Of a DNA stretch of 33,661 bases, positions 1 through 7,944 are shown piece by piece (within the stretch, counting starts at the first letter, position 1; every line of letters starts with the position of its first letter). The position numbers and the translations under genes were made by a program. This DNA comes from Burkholderiales bacterium (lineage in GTDB: Bacteria; Pseudomonadota; Gammaproteobacteria; Burkholderiales; Casimicrobiaceae): assembly GCA_020851255.1 (NCBI GenBank), contig JADZDA010000224.1, positions 1 through 33,661 on the forward strand, read 5' to 3'. The notes under the pieces were generated by a model. The model made no database searches and was not told where the DNA came from. It worked only from the letters and a program-made list of their open reading frames with translations.

Positions 1-501
1 AAGGCCGCGGTCGCCTACCTCCAGTCGCTGGGAGGCGCGGAAGTGACCGTCCGGGTCGACCCGTCGGATGTCGCGGCGGCGAAGGCCGACGCGGGTCCGC
101 GGCACCGGGGCCGCGCGCTGATGAGCGAGCAGGGCTGTCTCGGTTGTCATCGCGTCGAGGGCGAGGGTGGCGAAGTCGGGCCCGATCTCACCGCCGTCGC
201 GGGACGCGTCGAGCCGGCGCGCATCGCGATGAAGATCGCCGATCCCGCGCTGTGGATCGCGCAGGGCTATCCGGCGGGCCTGATGCCGCCGCGCCCGGAT
301 ATCGGCGAGGGTGATCGCGAGGAGATCGCGGCGTACCTGGCGGGGCTCGCGGGCAAGGCGTACAGCCCGACCGGCGCCGCTTCTCCCTGGTCGCACGAGG
401 GGGTTCGACTCGGTCTGGTGATCGCGCTGTTCAATCTCGGGATGCTGGCCGCGCTAGGCTGGGCGCGCCGGCGCGAGGCCCGGGCCGGAGGCGCCGCGTG
501 A
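1..501 (+). CDS. Membrane-anchored c-type cytochrome, C-terminal part (5' end outside window)
   Basis: The frame is open from base 1, so the true start lies to the left. The first dozen residues resemble the C-terminal helix of one cytochrome c domain. A second domain follows with heme motif CLGCH at bases 136-150, then a Pro/Met-rich stretch (LMPPRPDIGEGD) that could supply the axial Met. The protein ends in one hydrophobic segment followed by arginines, typical of a C-terminal membrane anchor with the hemes in the periplasm. It is therefore probably at least diheme and transfers electrons to or from a redox enzyme encoded upstream. Its stop overlaps the start of the next gene, indicating translational coupling. 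The family is clear; the specific partner is not visible. Confidence 0.8.
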   Translation, partial: KAAVAYLQSLGGAEVTVRVDPSDVAAAKADAGPRHRGRALMSEQGCLGCHRVEGEGGEVGPDLTAVAGRVEPARIAMKIADPALWIAQGYPAGLMPPRPDIGEGDREEIAAYLAGLAGKAYSPTGAASPWSHEGVRLGLVIALFNLGMLAALGWARRREARAGGAA

Positions 502-1265
502 TGGCGCGCCACACCTTCGCGCTGGCGGTGGCGTTGTGGTTCGCGGTGCTGGGAGCGCTCGCATTCGCGATCCGTCCGCCGATTCCCGCAAGCGTCCTGA
601 CGATCTACATGGCGCTGGTCACGCTCGGGATCGGCGTCTACGTAGCCGCGAACGAGGAACGCTGGCGCGCTTTCCTCGCGCCGATCTGCGCGGTCCTCGA
701 CGGGCGGGCGCCCCGACCGATCCGCTGGGCCGTGCTGTTCGCCTCGCCGATGCTGGTCGGCTGGGGCGCCTGGTGGTGGACGGCACCGTCCTGGGACGCG
801 CCCTACGAGCCGAGGGTCGTGCACCCGGAGCCCCCGGCTTCGTTCGTTTCACACGGCCGGCGGGTCGAGATCGCCGGTCTGGTCAATCCGCTGCGCACCG
901 CCGACACCGCGACGCTCGCGCAGCGAGTCGCCGAGGGCCGGGAGATCTACTACCGCAACTGCTTCTACTGTCACGGCGACGCCCTCGCGGGCGACGGTCA
1001 CTTCGCCGGCGCCTTTTCACCGCTGCCGGCGAATTTCCGCGATGTCGGCACGATCGCGATGCTGCAGGAATCCTACGTCTACTGGCGCATCGCCACCGGA
1101 GGACCCGGACTCCCCAAGGGCGGCGCGCCCTGGCAGTCGGCCATGCCGGTGTGGCAGTCCATGCTTTCCGAGGACGAGATCTGGAAGGTGGTCCTCTACA
1201 TCTACGAGGGTTCGAATTCCACGCCTCGCACCTGGGACGACGGGGCCGGCCATGCGAAACACTGA
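498..1265 (+). CDS. Cytochrome c protein with three N-terminal membrane segments
   Basis: The 255-aa protein has three predicted N-terminal membrane helices (roughly residues 4-25, 33-55 and 75-95), then a periplasmic monoheme cytochrome c domain with CFYCH at residues 155-159. A Met in the SAMPVWQSML stretch is a likely sixth ligand. The start is GTG 498 or ATG 501, both overlapping the preceding TGA. The last 14 bases overlap the next gene. I cannot name a characterised orthologue. The architecture suggests a membrane-bound electron carrier linking the cytochromes of this operon to the quinone pool or an oxidase, which is inference from context. Confidence 0.8.
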   Translation: MMARHTFALAVALWFAVLGALAFAIRPPIPASVLTIYMALVTLGIGVYVAANEERWRAFLAPICAVLDGRAPRPIRWAVLFASPMLVGWGAWWWTAPSWDAPYEPRVVHPEPPASFVSHGRRVEIAGLVNPLRTADTATLAQRVAEGREIYYRNCFYCHGDALAGDGHFAGAFSPLPANFRDVGTIAMLQESYVYWRIATGGPGLPKGGAPWQSAMPVWQSMLSEDEIWKVVLYIYEGSNSTPRTWDDGAGHAKH

Positions 1266-2805
1266 TCGCGGGACCTGTCGCCAGGCATTGCGGGCGGGCC
1301 TCGTGGCGTTCGCGCTCGCCGGTGCGGCGAGCGTCTTCGCCGCGGACGATGCCCAACGGGGCACGGGTGCCGGAACCGCGTTGCGGATGGAGCCGGTAAG
1401 ACCGACGCCGGTCGCCGCCGACCCGGAGACAGGCAAGCGTCTCTACCAGCGCTGGTGCGCGCAATGCCACGGCGACGAAGGCAAGGGCGATGGACCGGCG
1501 GCCGACTTCGTCTATCCACGACCGCGGGACTTCACGCTCGCGATCTTCAAGGTTCGTCGCACGCCGTCGGGCGCGCTGCCGACCGATCAGGACCTCTACG
1601 AGATCATCAGCCGGGGCCTCCCCGGAACGTCGATGCCCGCCTGGAGCCGGTTCCTGTCGGAGTCGGACCGCTGGCAACTCGTCCACCACGTCAAGACCTT
1701 CGACTCGCTCGGGCTCTTCAAGGAAGAGGCGCCGAAGGAGCAGGTCGCGATGGACCAGCCGCCGACCGTGACGGACGCGCTGGTCGCGCGCGGCAAGGCG
1801 CTCTATCAGGACAAGAAGTGCTGGCAGTGCCACGGTTCGCTCGGTCGGGGTGACGGTCCGTCGGCGAGCGGACAGAAGGATGAGTGGGGACATGCGATCC
1901 GGCCGGTCAATTTCACCAAGAGCTGGCGGTTCCGTGGCGGCGACCGCATCGAGGACATCTACCGGACGTTCTCGACCGGCTTCAACGGAACGCCGATGCC
2001 CTCGTTCGTCGACGCGATTCCCGCGACCGAGGACCGTTGGGCGCTCGCGGCGTACGTGAAGAGTCTCGCCCGGCCTCCGCGCACCGGGCAAGTGCTGCGC
2101 GCACCGCACGTCGCCGGCGAACTGCCGGACGACCCCTGGGCGGCGACCTGGGAGTCGGCCGAGTTCGCCGATTTTCCCCTCGCCGGGCAGGTGATCGAGG
2201 AGCCGCGCTGGTTCAAGCCGATGCACGACGTGATCACCGCGCGCGCCCTGTACAACGACCGCGAGATCGCGATCCTGCTGGAATGGGACGATGGCACGAA
2301 CGACACCGGTGCCGGCGGCAAGCCGGTCGATCGCGTGACGATCCAATGGGCGGCGTCCGCGCCCACCGAAGGCGAGAAACCCTATTTCCTGCTGGGCGAC
2401 GCGCGCCATCCGGTCGATCTGTGGCGCTGGAGCGCGTCCGGAGCCTTCGAGCGCGTCCTCGCGCGGGGTGCCGCGAACCAGTCACCGCGCGACAGCGGGC
2501 GGGTGCGGGCCGCCGGCAGCTACCGCGACGGCCAGTACCGCGTGATCCTGCGCCGTCCGCTCGCCGGAACGGAAGGCGAGATGGCGATCACGCCAGGTTC
2601 ATTCGTGCCGATCGCCTTCCAGCTCCAGGACGGTTACAGCGGCGAAGTCGGCACGAAGATGTCGGTGTCGACCTGGTACTCGGTGCTTCCCCAGCCCGAA
2701 ACGCCGATGTCCGTTTGGCTCTGGCCCGCGGGATTCGCGCTCGCGACCGTCGTCGGCGAAGTCTGGCTGATTCGCCGCCGCCGCGGCCCCCCGGAGGGCC
2801 GTTGA
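1252..2805 (+). CDS. Diheme cytochrome c fused to ethylbenzene-dehydrogenase-gamma-like heme-binding domain
   Basis: The 517-aa protein starts at ATG 1252, which places a signal peptide (RAGLVAFALAGAASVFA) at the N-terminus; an upstream in-frame extension would read through the previous gene. Two cytochrome c domains follow, with hemes at CAQCH (residues 69-73) and CWQCH (190-194). From about residue 270 to 475 is a domain resembling the gamma subunit of type II DMSO-reductase-family enzymes (EB_dh family: ethylbenzene dehydrogenase, selenate and chlorate reductases, NxrC), which binds heme b. It opens with a DDPWAATWESAEFADFPL stretch. A C-terminal membrane helix precedes an Arg-rich tail. 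Such subunits pass electrons between a Mo/Fe-S enzyme and cytochromes, so a NarG-like catalytic subunit may lie upstream of the window (inference). Confidence 0.8.
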   Translation: MRNTDRGTCRQALRAGLVAFALAGAASVFAADDAQRGTGAGTALRMEPVRPTPVAADPETGKRLYQRWCAQCHGDEGKGDGPAADFVYPRPRDFTLAIFKVRRTPSGALPTDQDLYEIISRGLPGTSMPAWSRFLSESDRWQLVHHVKTFDSLGLFKEEAPKEQVAMDQPPTVTDALVARGKALYQDKKCWQCHGSLGRGDGPSASGQKDEWGHAIRPVNFTKSWRFRGGDRIEDIYRTFSTGFNGTPMPSFVDAIPATEDRWALAAYVKSLARPPRTGQVLRAPHVAGELPDDPWAATWESAEFADFPLAGQVIEEPRWFKPMHDVITARALYNDREIAILLEWDDGTNDTGAGGKPVDRVTIQWAASAPTEGEKPYFLLGDARHPVDLWRWSASGAFERVLARGAANQSPRDSGRVRAAGSYRDGQYRVILRRPLAGTEGEMAITPGSFVPIAFQLQDGYSGEVGTKMSVSTWYSVLPQPETPMSVWLWPAGFALATVVGEVWLIRRRRGPPEGR

Positions 2806-2810
2806 GCGCC

Positions 2811-3482
2811 ATGCCGGTCGTCACGCCGGCGGCGAGGACCGCGCTCGCGCTCGTCGCGGTTCTGACGCTCGTCGCGGCCATGGTCGCGATGCCGGAACTG
2901 ATCGGACGGCGGTCCGCGGAAGTCGGGATCGCGGGCGGATCGTCGGATCCGGCCTGGCAGCGGCTGGACGCCGACGAACCCGCGCCAGGGTTCTCCCTGA
3001 CCGACCAACACGGGCACCGTGTCTCGCTGGGCGACCTCCGGGGCAGGGTCGCGATCGTGACCTTCCTGTTCACCCACTGCACCGACGTCTGTCCGGTGCT
3101 CCCGGAGATCCTCGCGCGAGTCGACGGGTACCTCGACGCGGTGGAGCGCGAGCGGTTGGTCTACGTCGGCGTCAGCATCGATCCGGCGCGCGACTCGCCG
3201 CAGCGGCTACGCGAGTTCGTCGAGACCCACCGGCTCGACGCCAGCCGCTGGATCCTGCTCACCGGCAGCGCTCGCGAGCTCGCAGCGGTCGCCGACGACT
3301 ACGGCGTCGTCGCGAGACCGGACAGTCGGCTGGGTTTCGTCCACAACACGGTGTTCGTCCTGATCGATCCCGATGGACGCCTGAGAACCGAATTCCACGG
3401 ACTCGCGACACCGTCGCCGGAGATCGCGAGGGTCGTCCGCGAAACGCTGTCGCCTTCACGACGGAGTTCCCGACCATGGTGA
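2811..3482 (+). CDS. SCO1/SenC family copper-binding thioredoxin-fold protein
   Basis: The 223-aa protein has an N-terminal membrane/signal segment (ALALVAVLTLVAAMVAM), then a SCO domain. The copper-binding CxxxC is C90-TDV-C94 within THCTDVCP, and the conserved His is H178 in GFVHNTVFV, so all three Cu ligands are present. SCO proteins deliver copper to the CuA site of cytochrome oxidases or act as periplasmic thiol-disulfide reductases. It starts 5 bases after the diheme cytochrome gene (a TTG at 2802 would overlap that stop) and overlaps the next gene by 7 bases. No oxidase is visible here, so its client may lie upstream, or be the cupredoxin downstream. Confidence 0.88.
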   Translation: MPVVTPAARTALALVAVLTLVAAMVAMPELIGRRSAEVGIAGGSSDPAWQRLDADEPAPGFSLTDQHGHRVSLGDLRGRVAIVTFLFTHCTDVCPVLPEILARVDGYLDAVERERLVYVGVSIDPARDSPQRLREFVETHRLDASRWILLTGSARELAAVADDYGVVARPDSRLGFVHNTVFVLIDPDGRLRTEFHGLATPSPEIARVVRETLSPSRRSSRPW

Positions 3483-4930
3483 AATCCCTCTACGTTCCGC
3501 TCGACAACTCGGCGCACTCGCTCGCCGGCGTCGATCTCGCGATCACGATCGCGCGCGCCTCGGGCGCGGCGCTCGCCGGCGGCCACGTGTACGCCGCGAA
3601 GCTGCACGACCGGCGGTTCCGGCAGATGGAAGGCGGACTGCCGGCGCCCTACCAGAAGGAGGCGAAGCTCGTCGAGCAGCGGGAAATCCACGACGACCTG
3701 ATCACGCGCGGTCTGCAGGTGATCTCGGACTCCTACCTGGACGTGTTCGACGCCCGCTGCCGGGCCGCCGGCCTCGAGGCGCGCCGCGTCCATCTCGAAG
3801 GCAGGAACTGGCAGCGGCTGGTCGAGGACATCGGCGCGAGCGACTGCGACCTCGTCGTGATCGGCGCGCTGGGACTCGGCGCGGTACCGTGCACGCAGAT
3901 CGGCAGCGTCTGCGAGCGCGTGGCGCGTCGCGTCGACCGCGACGTCCTGGTGGTCCGCGAGACCGAACCGCGCGCCGACGGGGCGATCGTCGTCGGACTG
4001 GACGGCAGCCCCGCGTCGTGGGGTGCATTGCAGACCGCGTTCGATCTCGCACCGATCCTCGGCCGTCCGGTCGAGGCGGTGGCCGTGTTCGACCCGCATT
4101 TCCACTACGTCGCGTTCAACAGCATCGCGAAGGTCCTGTCGACGGAGGCGGCCAAGGTGTTCCGCTTCGAGGAGCAGGAGAAACTCCACGAGGAGATCAT
4201 CGATTCGGGGCTTGCGAAGATCTACCAGGGGCACCTCGATGTCGCGGCGCGGCTCGCGAAGGAGCGCGGAATCGCGCTCGGGACGACGCTGCTCGCCGGC
4301 AAGTCGTTCGAGAAGCTGCTCCAGTACGCCCGCGACTCGCGCGCCTGGTTGATGGCGGTCGGGCGCACCGGCGTGCATTCGGACGCGGGCATGGACCTGG
4401 GCAGCGCGACCGAGAATCTGCTGCGGCAAGCGTCCTGCAACCTGCTCCTGTCGGCGCGCACGTTCGAACCGCCGGCCGAGCACGTCGCAGAGGTCACGAT
4501 GGCCTGGACCGACGAGGCCGAGCGGCGGATCGCGCGCGTGCCGGATTTCGCCCGGCCGATGGCGCGCAAGGCGGTGGTGCGTCACGCGGCAGCGCTCGGG
4601 CACACGATCGTCACCTCCGATGTCATCGACACGCTGATGGCGACGATTCCTGCCGGCGCCGTCGACCGGTACGCTGCGAAGCGGGGACTCGACGCCGGGT
4701 CGCTGCAGGGTGCCGGCGGTCGTTGCCCGTTCGCCCCGCGCGCCGACGCGCCGACCGAGGCCGCGTGGACGCCCGAGGCACTCGAGCGCCTCGGGCGCAT
4801 ACGGCCGGAATCGGTTCGCGACCACGCGAGATTGAGGATCGAGAAGGCGGCGCGGCGGGCCGGCGTCGGGCTGATCGACGCAGCGGCGGTCGAAGACGCC
4901 GAGCGCGCGGTCCAGGCGACGCTGGGATGA
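3476..4930 (+). CDS. Tandem universal stress protein with two C-terminal PCP_red-like repeats
   Basis: In this 484-aa cytoplasmic protein, residues 1 to about 165 and about 170 to 330 are two UspA-type alpha/beta domains. Each ends in a VIGALGLGAV or AVGRTGVHSD nucleotide-loop-like stretch. Residues about 342-392 match the PCP_red domain, the C-terminal module of the protochlorophyllide reductase B subunit: W-x-x-E/D-A, then a V/I-P-x-F-x-R core, then an Arg/Ala helix. A second, more divergent copy lies at about residues 431-480 (WTPEALERLGRIRPESVR). It starts within the end of the SCO gene and overlaps the radical SAM start by 4 bases. The Usp part suggests ligand or stress sensing; the role of the repeats is unknown, though association with tetrapyrrole or redox enzymes is suggestive. 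Confidence 0.82.
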   Translation: MVKSLYVPLDNSAHSLAGVDLAITIARASGAALAGGHVYAAKLHDRRFRQMEGGLPAPYQKEAKLVEQREIHDDLITRGLQVISDSYLDVFDARCRAAGLEARRVHLEGRNWQRLVEDIGASDCDLVVIGALGLGAVPCTQIGSVCERVARRVDRDVLVVRETEPRADGAIVVGLDGSPASWGALQTAFDLAPILGRPVEAVAVFDPHFHYVAFNSIAKVLSTEAAKVFRFEEQEKLHEEIIDSGLAKIYQGHLDVAARLAKERGIALGTTLLAGKSFEKLLQYARDSRAWLMAVGRTGVHSDAGMDLGSATENLLRQASCNLLLSARTFEPPAEHVAEVTMAWTDEAERRIARVPDFARPMARKAVVRHAAALGHTIVTSDVIDTLMATIPAGAVDRYAAKRGLDAGSLQGAGGRCPFAPRADAPTEAAWTPEALERLGRIRPESVRDHARLRIEKAARRAGVGLIDAAAVEDAERAVQATLG

Positions 4931-6231
4931 GCCCGTTCACCGCCGTCGGGCACCCGGAGGAGGGCACGCTGAACTCCCCGGGGGCGCCGCGGCCCCGGAT
5001 CGTTTCGTGGAACCTGACCCGGGTCTGCAACCTGGCCTGCGGGCATTGCTATCTCGACGCCACGCAACGACGCAGCGAAGCCGCCGACGAACTGTCGACC
5101 GACGAAGCGCTCCAGGTCGTCGAAGACCTGGGCAGGATGGCGCGCGGCGCGATGCTCGTGCTGACCGGCGGGGAGCCGTTGCTTCGCCGCGATCTGGATC
5201 GCCTGGTCGCCGCGGCGTCGTCCGCGGAACTGATGCCGGTCGTCGGCACCAATGGTCTGCTGCTCGGGCCGGCACGGGCGTCCGCGCTGCGATCGGCGGG
5301 AGCGGCCGGGGTGGGCATCAGCATCGACTCGGCCACGCGCACCTTCCACGACCGGCTGCGCGGCATGGACGGCGCCTGGGCCAGAGCGATCGACGGCGCC
5401 CGCGCGGCGCGCGCGGCCGGCCTGGGCGTCCTGCTCCAGACCACCTTGTTCGAGGAGAACCGCGGCGACCTGGAGGCGATGATCGGAATCGCGCGCGACG
5501 TCGGTGCGATGGCGCTGAACGTCTTCTTTCTCGTGTGCACCGGGCGCGGTGTGAGCCAGACCGACCTGTCGGGCGCGCGGTACGACGAAGCCCTGGCGAG
5601 AATCCTCGCGCTCCAGGACGCCAATCCGGATCTCCTGATCCGGGCGCGCTGCGCGCCCTATGTGCGACGCCTGCGTGGGTTGCGGGCCGGCGAGGGTGAC
5701 GCGCTGCACGCCGACTGGTCGAGCGCCTGCCTCGCCGGCCGCGAGTACTTCCGGATCACCCCCAGCGGCGACGTGACCGCGTGCCCCTACATCCCCGCGT
5801 CCGCGGGCAACGTCCGTGTCGCACCGCTCGACGCGGTCTGGGCCCGCGCGCCGGGCTTCCAGCGGCTCCGCGAGGAGACTCCGGGGGGCAAGTGCGGCGT
5901 ATGCGACTTCCGCGTGTCCTGCGGGGGGTGCCGCGCGCGGGCGTTGGTCGCGACCGGGGACCTGCTGGGCGAGGACGCGAAATGCACCTATGTCCCGGCG
6001 GTCACGGCGCTGCCCGAGCGTCGTGAACGGCCGGTTTCCGCCAACGCGGTCGCCTGGGACGAGGACGCTGCGGCGATGCTGGAACGCATCCCCGGCTTCG
6101 TCCGGGATCGGGTCCGCGAACGCACCGAGGCGGCCGCCCGACGCGAGGCGGTGGCCGTGATCACGCTCGCCTACCTGCGCGCCCGCAGGCCGGGTGCACC
6201 GGAGATCGCCGGCGCACGCCCCGGCGCGTAG
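4927..6231 (+). CDS. Radical SAM/SPASM protein (NirJ/AhbD-like) with C-terminal PCP_red-like domain
   Basis: This is a 434-aa protein. The radical SAM cluster motif is C34-x3-C38-x2-C41 (CNLACGHCY), followed by the LTGGEPLLR SAM-binding stretch. At about residues 270-350 there is a SPASM-type auxiliary cluster region with several Cys, including CGVCDFRVSCGGC. This layout is shared by NirJ and AhbD, which modify propionate side chains in heme d1 and alternative heme synthesis, and by peptide-maturing enzymes. Residues about 376-425 (AWDEDAAAMLERIPGFVR and following) form a PCP_red-like module like those in the preceding Usp. ATG 4927 overlaps the previous stop as ATGA. A tetrapyrrole substrate is inferred from family and neighbours; peptide modification is the alternative. 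Confidence 0.8.
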   Translation: MSPFTAVGHPEEGTLNSPGAPRPRIVSWNLTRVCNLACGHCYLDATQRRSEAADELSTDEALQVVEDLGRMARGAMLVLTGGEPLLRRDLDRLVAAASSAELMPVVGTNGLLLGPARASALRSAGAAGVGISIDSATRTFHDRLRGMDGAWARAIDGARAARAAGLGVLLQTTLFEENRGDLEAMIGIARDVGAMALNVFFLVCTGRGVSQTDLSGARYDEALARILALQDANPDLLIRARCAPYVRRLRGLRAGEGDALHADWSSACLAGREYFRITPSGDVTACPYIPASAGNVRVAPLDAVWARAPGFQRLREETPGGKCGVCDFRVSCGGCRARALVATGDLLGEDAKCTYVPAVTALPERRERPVSANAVAWDEDAAAMLERIPGFVRDRVRERTEAAARREAVAVITLAYLRARRPGAPEIAGARPGA

Positions 6232-6255
6232 CGACGCGACGCGCGTTCGGGTCGG

Positions 6256-7680
6256 TCAGGCGACCGCGCAGTGCCGCCCGACGCGTTGCGACGACCGCGG
6301 CTCGCCGGCCAGGACCGAGTCTATGCGGTCCGCCGCCGCGTAGCCGGCCGCGATGCACGACGCCGTGGAGACGCCGGCGACGTAGTTGCCGGCGATCGCC
6401 AGACCCGGATTGGCGCGTTCCGCCGTTCTCAGGGCCTCCAGCCGGGCGTGGTGATCGAGCCCCGGCTGCGGCAGTCCGGCGCGCCAGTACCTCACGTCGC
6501 AGAACTCGGGCTCGGCATCCGGGCGGATGCCGAGCAGGTCGCGCAGCTCGTCCTTCACGAGACCGACCAGGTCGTCGCGCCGCAAAGCCGCGAGTTCCGG
6601 CTGCCGCGCGCCGCCGACATAGGCGGTTAGCAAGACCCGGCCATCGGGCGCGCGTGCGCCGAACAGCGTCGAGGAGAAGAGCACGCCCAGGATTCCGCGG
6701 CCTTCGCCGCGAGGAATCAGCGCGCCCAGTCCGTCGAGGGGATGGGAGACCGCCGCGCGCGGCCATCCCAGCGCGACCACGGCGAGGGGAGGATGGTCGA
6801 GGGTCGCGAGCGCGCACGCGGCGGCCGGATCCAGTCGACCGAGCAGGCGGGCGGCGGTCGGCGCCGGTGTCGCGATCACCACCGCCCGCGCGGTGATGGT
6901 GGTCGCGCCGCGGTGCCCTCGGATACCGATCCGGTATCCACCGGCGGCGCGCTCGACGCGCGTGACGTCCGCGTCGGTCCGGATCCGCTGTCGAATCGTC
7001 CCCGCGATCGAGTCGCTGAGGTGCGTCAGTCCCCGGCGAAACGAAACGAGCCGTCGGGATGCGGGGCCGAAGCCGCGCCGCCCGGCGCGCAGCGCGAGGA
7101 GTACTCCCCGGGAGACGCTGCCATGCTCGCGTTCCAGCCGTTTGAGCTGCGGGAACAGCGCAACGACCGACAGTCGCTCGGGATCGCCGGCGTACAGACC
7201 GCCGACGAGCGGATCGAACACACGCCGCGCGAATTCATCGCCGAACCGCCGGCGCGCGAAGTCGGCCACCGTCTCGTCGCCGTCACGCGGTCGGATCCAC
7301 GGCTCGGCGGCGAGTCTGAGCCGCCCGCCGATCGAAAAGTACGAAGAACCGAGCAATCCGAAGGGCGAGGTCGGCAGCGCACGGATCACGCCGTCCCGGA
7401 CCAGGTAGCGGCGGCGTACGCCGTCGCCGCGATCGATCCGGTCGCCGGCGATGCCGAGCGATTCGATCAGTCCCTCCGCGTCCGGCGCGGGCAGCGCGAG
7501 ACTCGTGGGCCCGTGCTCGACCAGGTAGCCGTCGCGCCGCGCGGTCTCGACACGCCCTCCGACGCGTGGCGATCGCTCGAGCACGATGACATCGCGGCCC
7601 ATGCGCGTCAACGCGTAGGCGGCTGCGAGCCCTGACAGGCCCGCGCCGACGATCACCGCGTCGTGCGCTCCGATGTTCAT
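6256..7680 (-). CDS. hemG: Oxygen-dependent protoporphyrinogen oxidase (HemG/HemY type)
   Basis: The 474-aa FAD enzyme oxidises protoporphyrinogen IX to protoporphyrin IX, the penultimate step of heme synthesis. The N-terminal Rossmann FAD motif reads VIVGAGLSGLAAAYAL with a downstream ERSPRVGGR stretch. A conserved FDPLVGGLYAGDPERLS segment and the C-terminal FAD-contact region (GNYVAGVSTASCIAAG) are typical of the family, and the length fits. ATG 7680 begins directly before the FAD fold; a TTG at 7704 is possible but unlikely. It converges on the radical SAM gene (24-base gap) and diverges from the cupredoxin-idr operon. It plausibly supplies heme for the many c-type cytochromes around it. 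It is also called hemY or pgoX in other nomenclatures. Confidence 0.88.
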   Translation of the reverse strand: MNIGAHDAVIVGAGLSGLAAAYALTRMGRDVIVLERSPRVGGRVETARRDGYLVEHGPTSLALPAPDAEGLIESLGIAGDRIDRGDGVRRRYLVRDGVIRALPTSPFGLLGSSYFSIGGRLRLAAEPWIRPRDGDETVADFARRRFGDEFARRVFDPLVGGLYAGDPERLSVVALFPQLKRLEREHGSVSRGVLLALRAGRRGFGPASRRLVSFRRGLTHLSDSIAGTIRQRIRTDADVTRVERAAGGYRIGIRGHRGATTITARAVVIATPAPTAARLLGRLDPAAACALATLDHPPLAVVALGWPRAAVSHPLDGLGALIPRGEGRGILGVLFSSTLFGARAPDGRVLLTAYVGGARQPELAALRRDDLVGLVKDELRDLLGIRPDAEPEFCDVRYWRAGLPQPGLDHHARLEALRTAERANPGLAIAGNYVAGVSTASCIAAGYAAADRIDSVLAGEPRSSQRVGRHCAVA

Positions 7681-7699
7681 GGTTGCAGGAAGGCGGACT

Positions 7700-7716
7700 T
7701 GCAAACCCCGTGCCGA
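7700..7716 (-). promoter_or_regulatory. Sigma-54-like -24/-12 promoter facing hemG
   Basis: Read on the minus strand the site is CGGCACG, GGGT, TTGCA. The GG at 7714-7713 and GC at 7702-7701 are separated by exactly 10 bases, as sigma-54 requires, and only the first T of the TGGCACG consensus is missing. The predicted transcript start near 7689 leaves only about 9 bases before ATG 7680, which weakens the call. Confidence 0.4.
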
Positions 7717-7746
7717 CCGCTCGCGCCGGTCGGCCCTGCGGCATCG

Positions 7747-7760
7747 GGTTCACCGGAACC
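7747..7760. promoter_or_regulatory. Inverted repeat, possible activator site between two sigma-54-like promoters
   Basis: The half-sites GGTTC and GAACC flank a 4-base centre. The repeat lies about 120 bases upstream of the rightward -24/-12 element, a usual distance for an enhancer-binding protein. It is short, so this could be chance. Confidence 0.2.
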
Positions 7761-7878
7761 GCGCGACCGGTCAGAAATCATCCGCTCCGATAGAAAATCG
7801 TTCGTAGCCGGGCGATCGTCCGCGCCGTGGCGAAGGGCTTCCCCGGGGACGACGGGCAATGGGGCCAGGGATGCTCCG

Positions 7879-7894
7879 TGGCATGTGACTTGCA
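7879..7894 (+). promoter_or_regulatory. Sigma-54-like -24/-12 promoter of the cupredoxin-idr operon
   Basis: The sequence is TGGCATG, TGAC, TTGCA, with GG (7880-7881) and GC (7892-7893) exactly 10 bases apart. It differs from TGGCACG-N4-TTGCA at one base (T for C). The predicted start near 7905 leaves a 40-base leader ending in a good ribosome site (GAAGGAG) before ATG 7945. The related arsenite oxidase operons (aioBA) are known to be sigma-54 dependent. Confidence 0.65.
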
Positions 7895-7944
7895 GCATCG
7901 GGAGCATCGCGACGCCCTGTCGAAACAATCGAAGGAGTTCCCGC

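Noticed and set aside
1207-1220. AGGGTTCGAATTCC resembling the T-loop end of tRNA-Ser, a possible attachment repeat
   Set aside because: It matches 12 of 14 bases only, lies inside a well-conserved cytochrome c reading frame, and has no integrase nearby. Chance similarity.
4954-4971. Alternative start of the radical SAM gene after a GGAGGAGGG run
   Set aside because: The only codon at the right distance is CTG. ATG 4927 overlaps the previous stop in the same coupled style as the rest of the operon.
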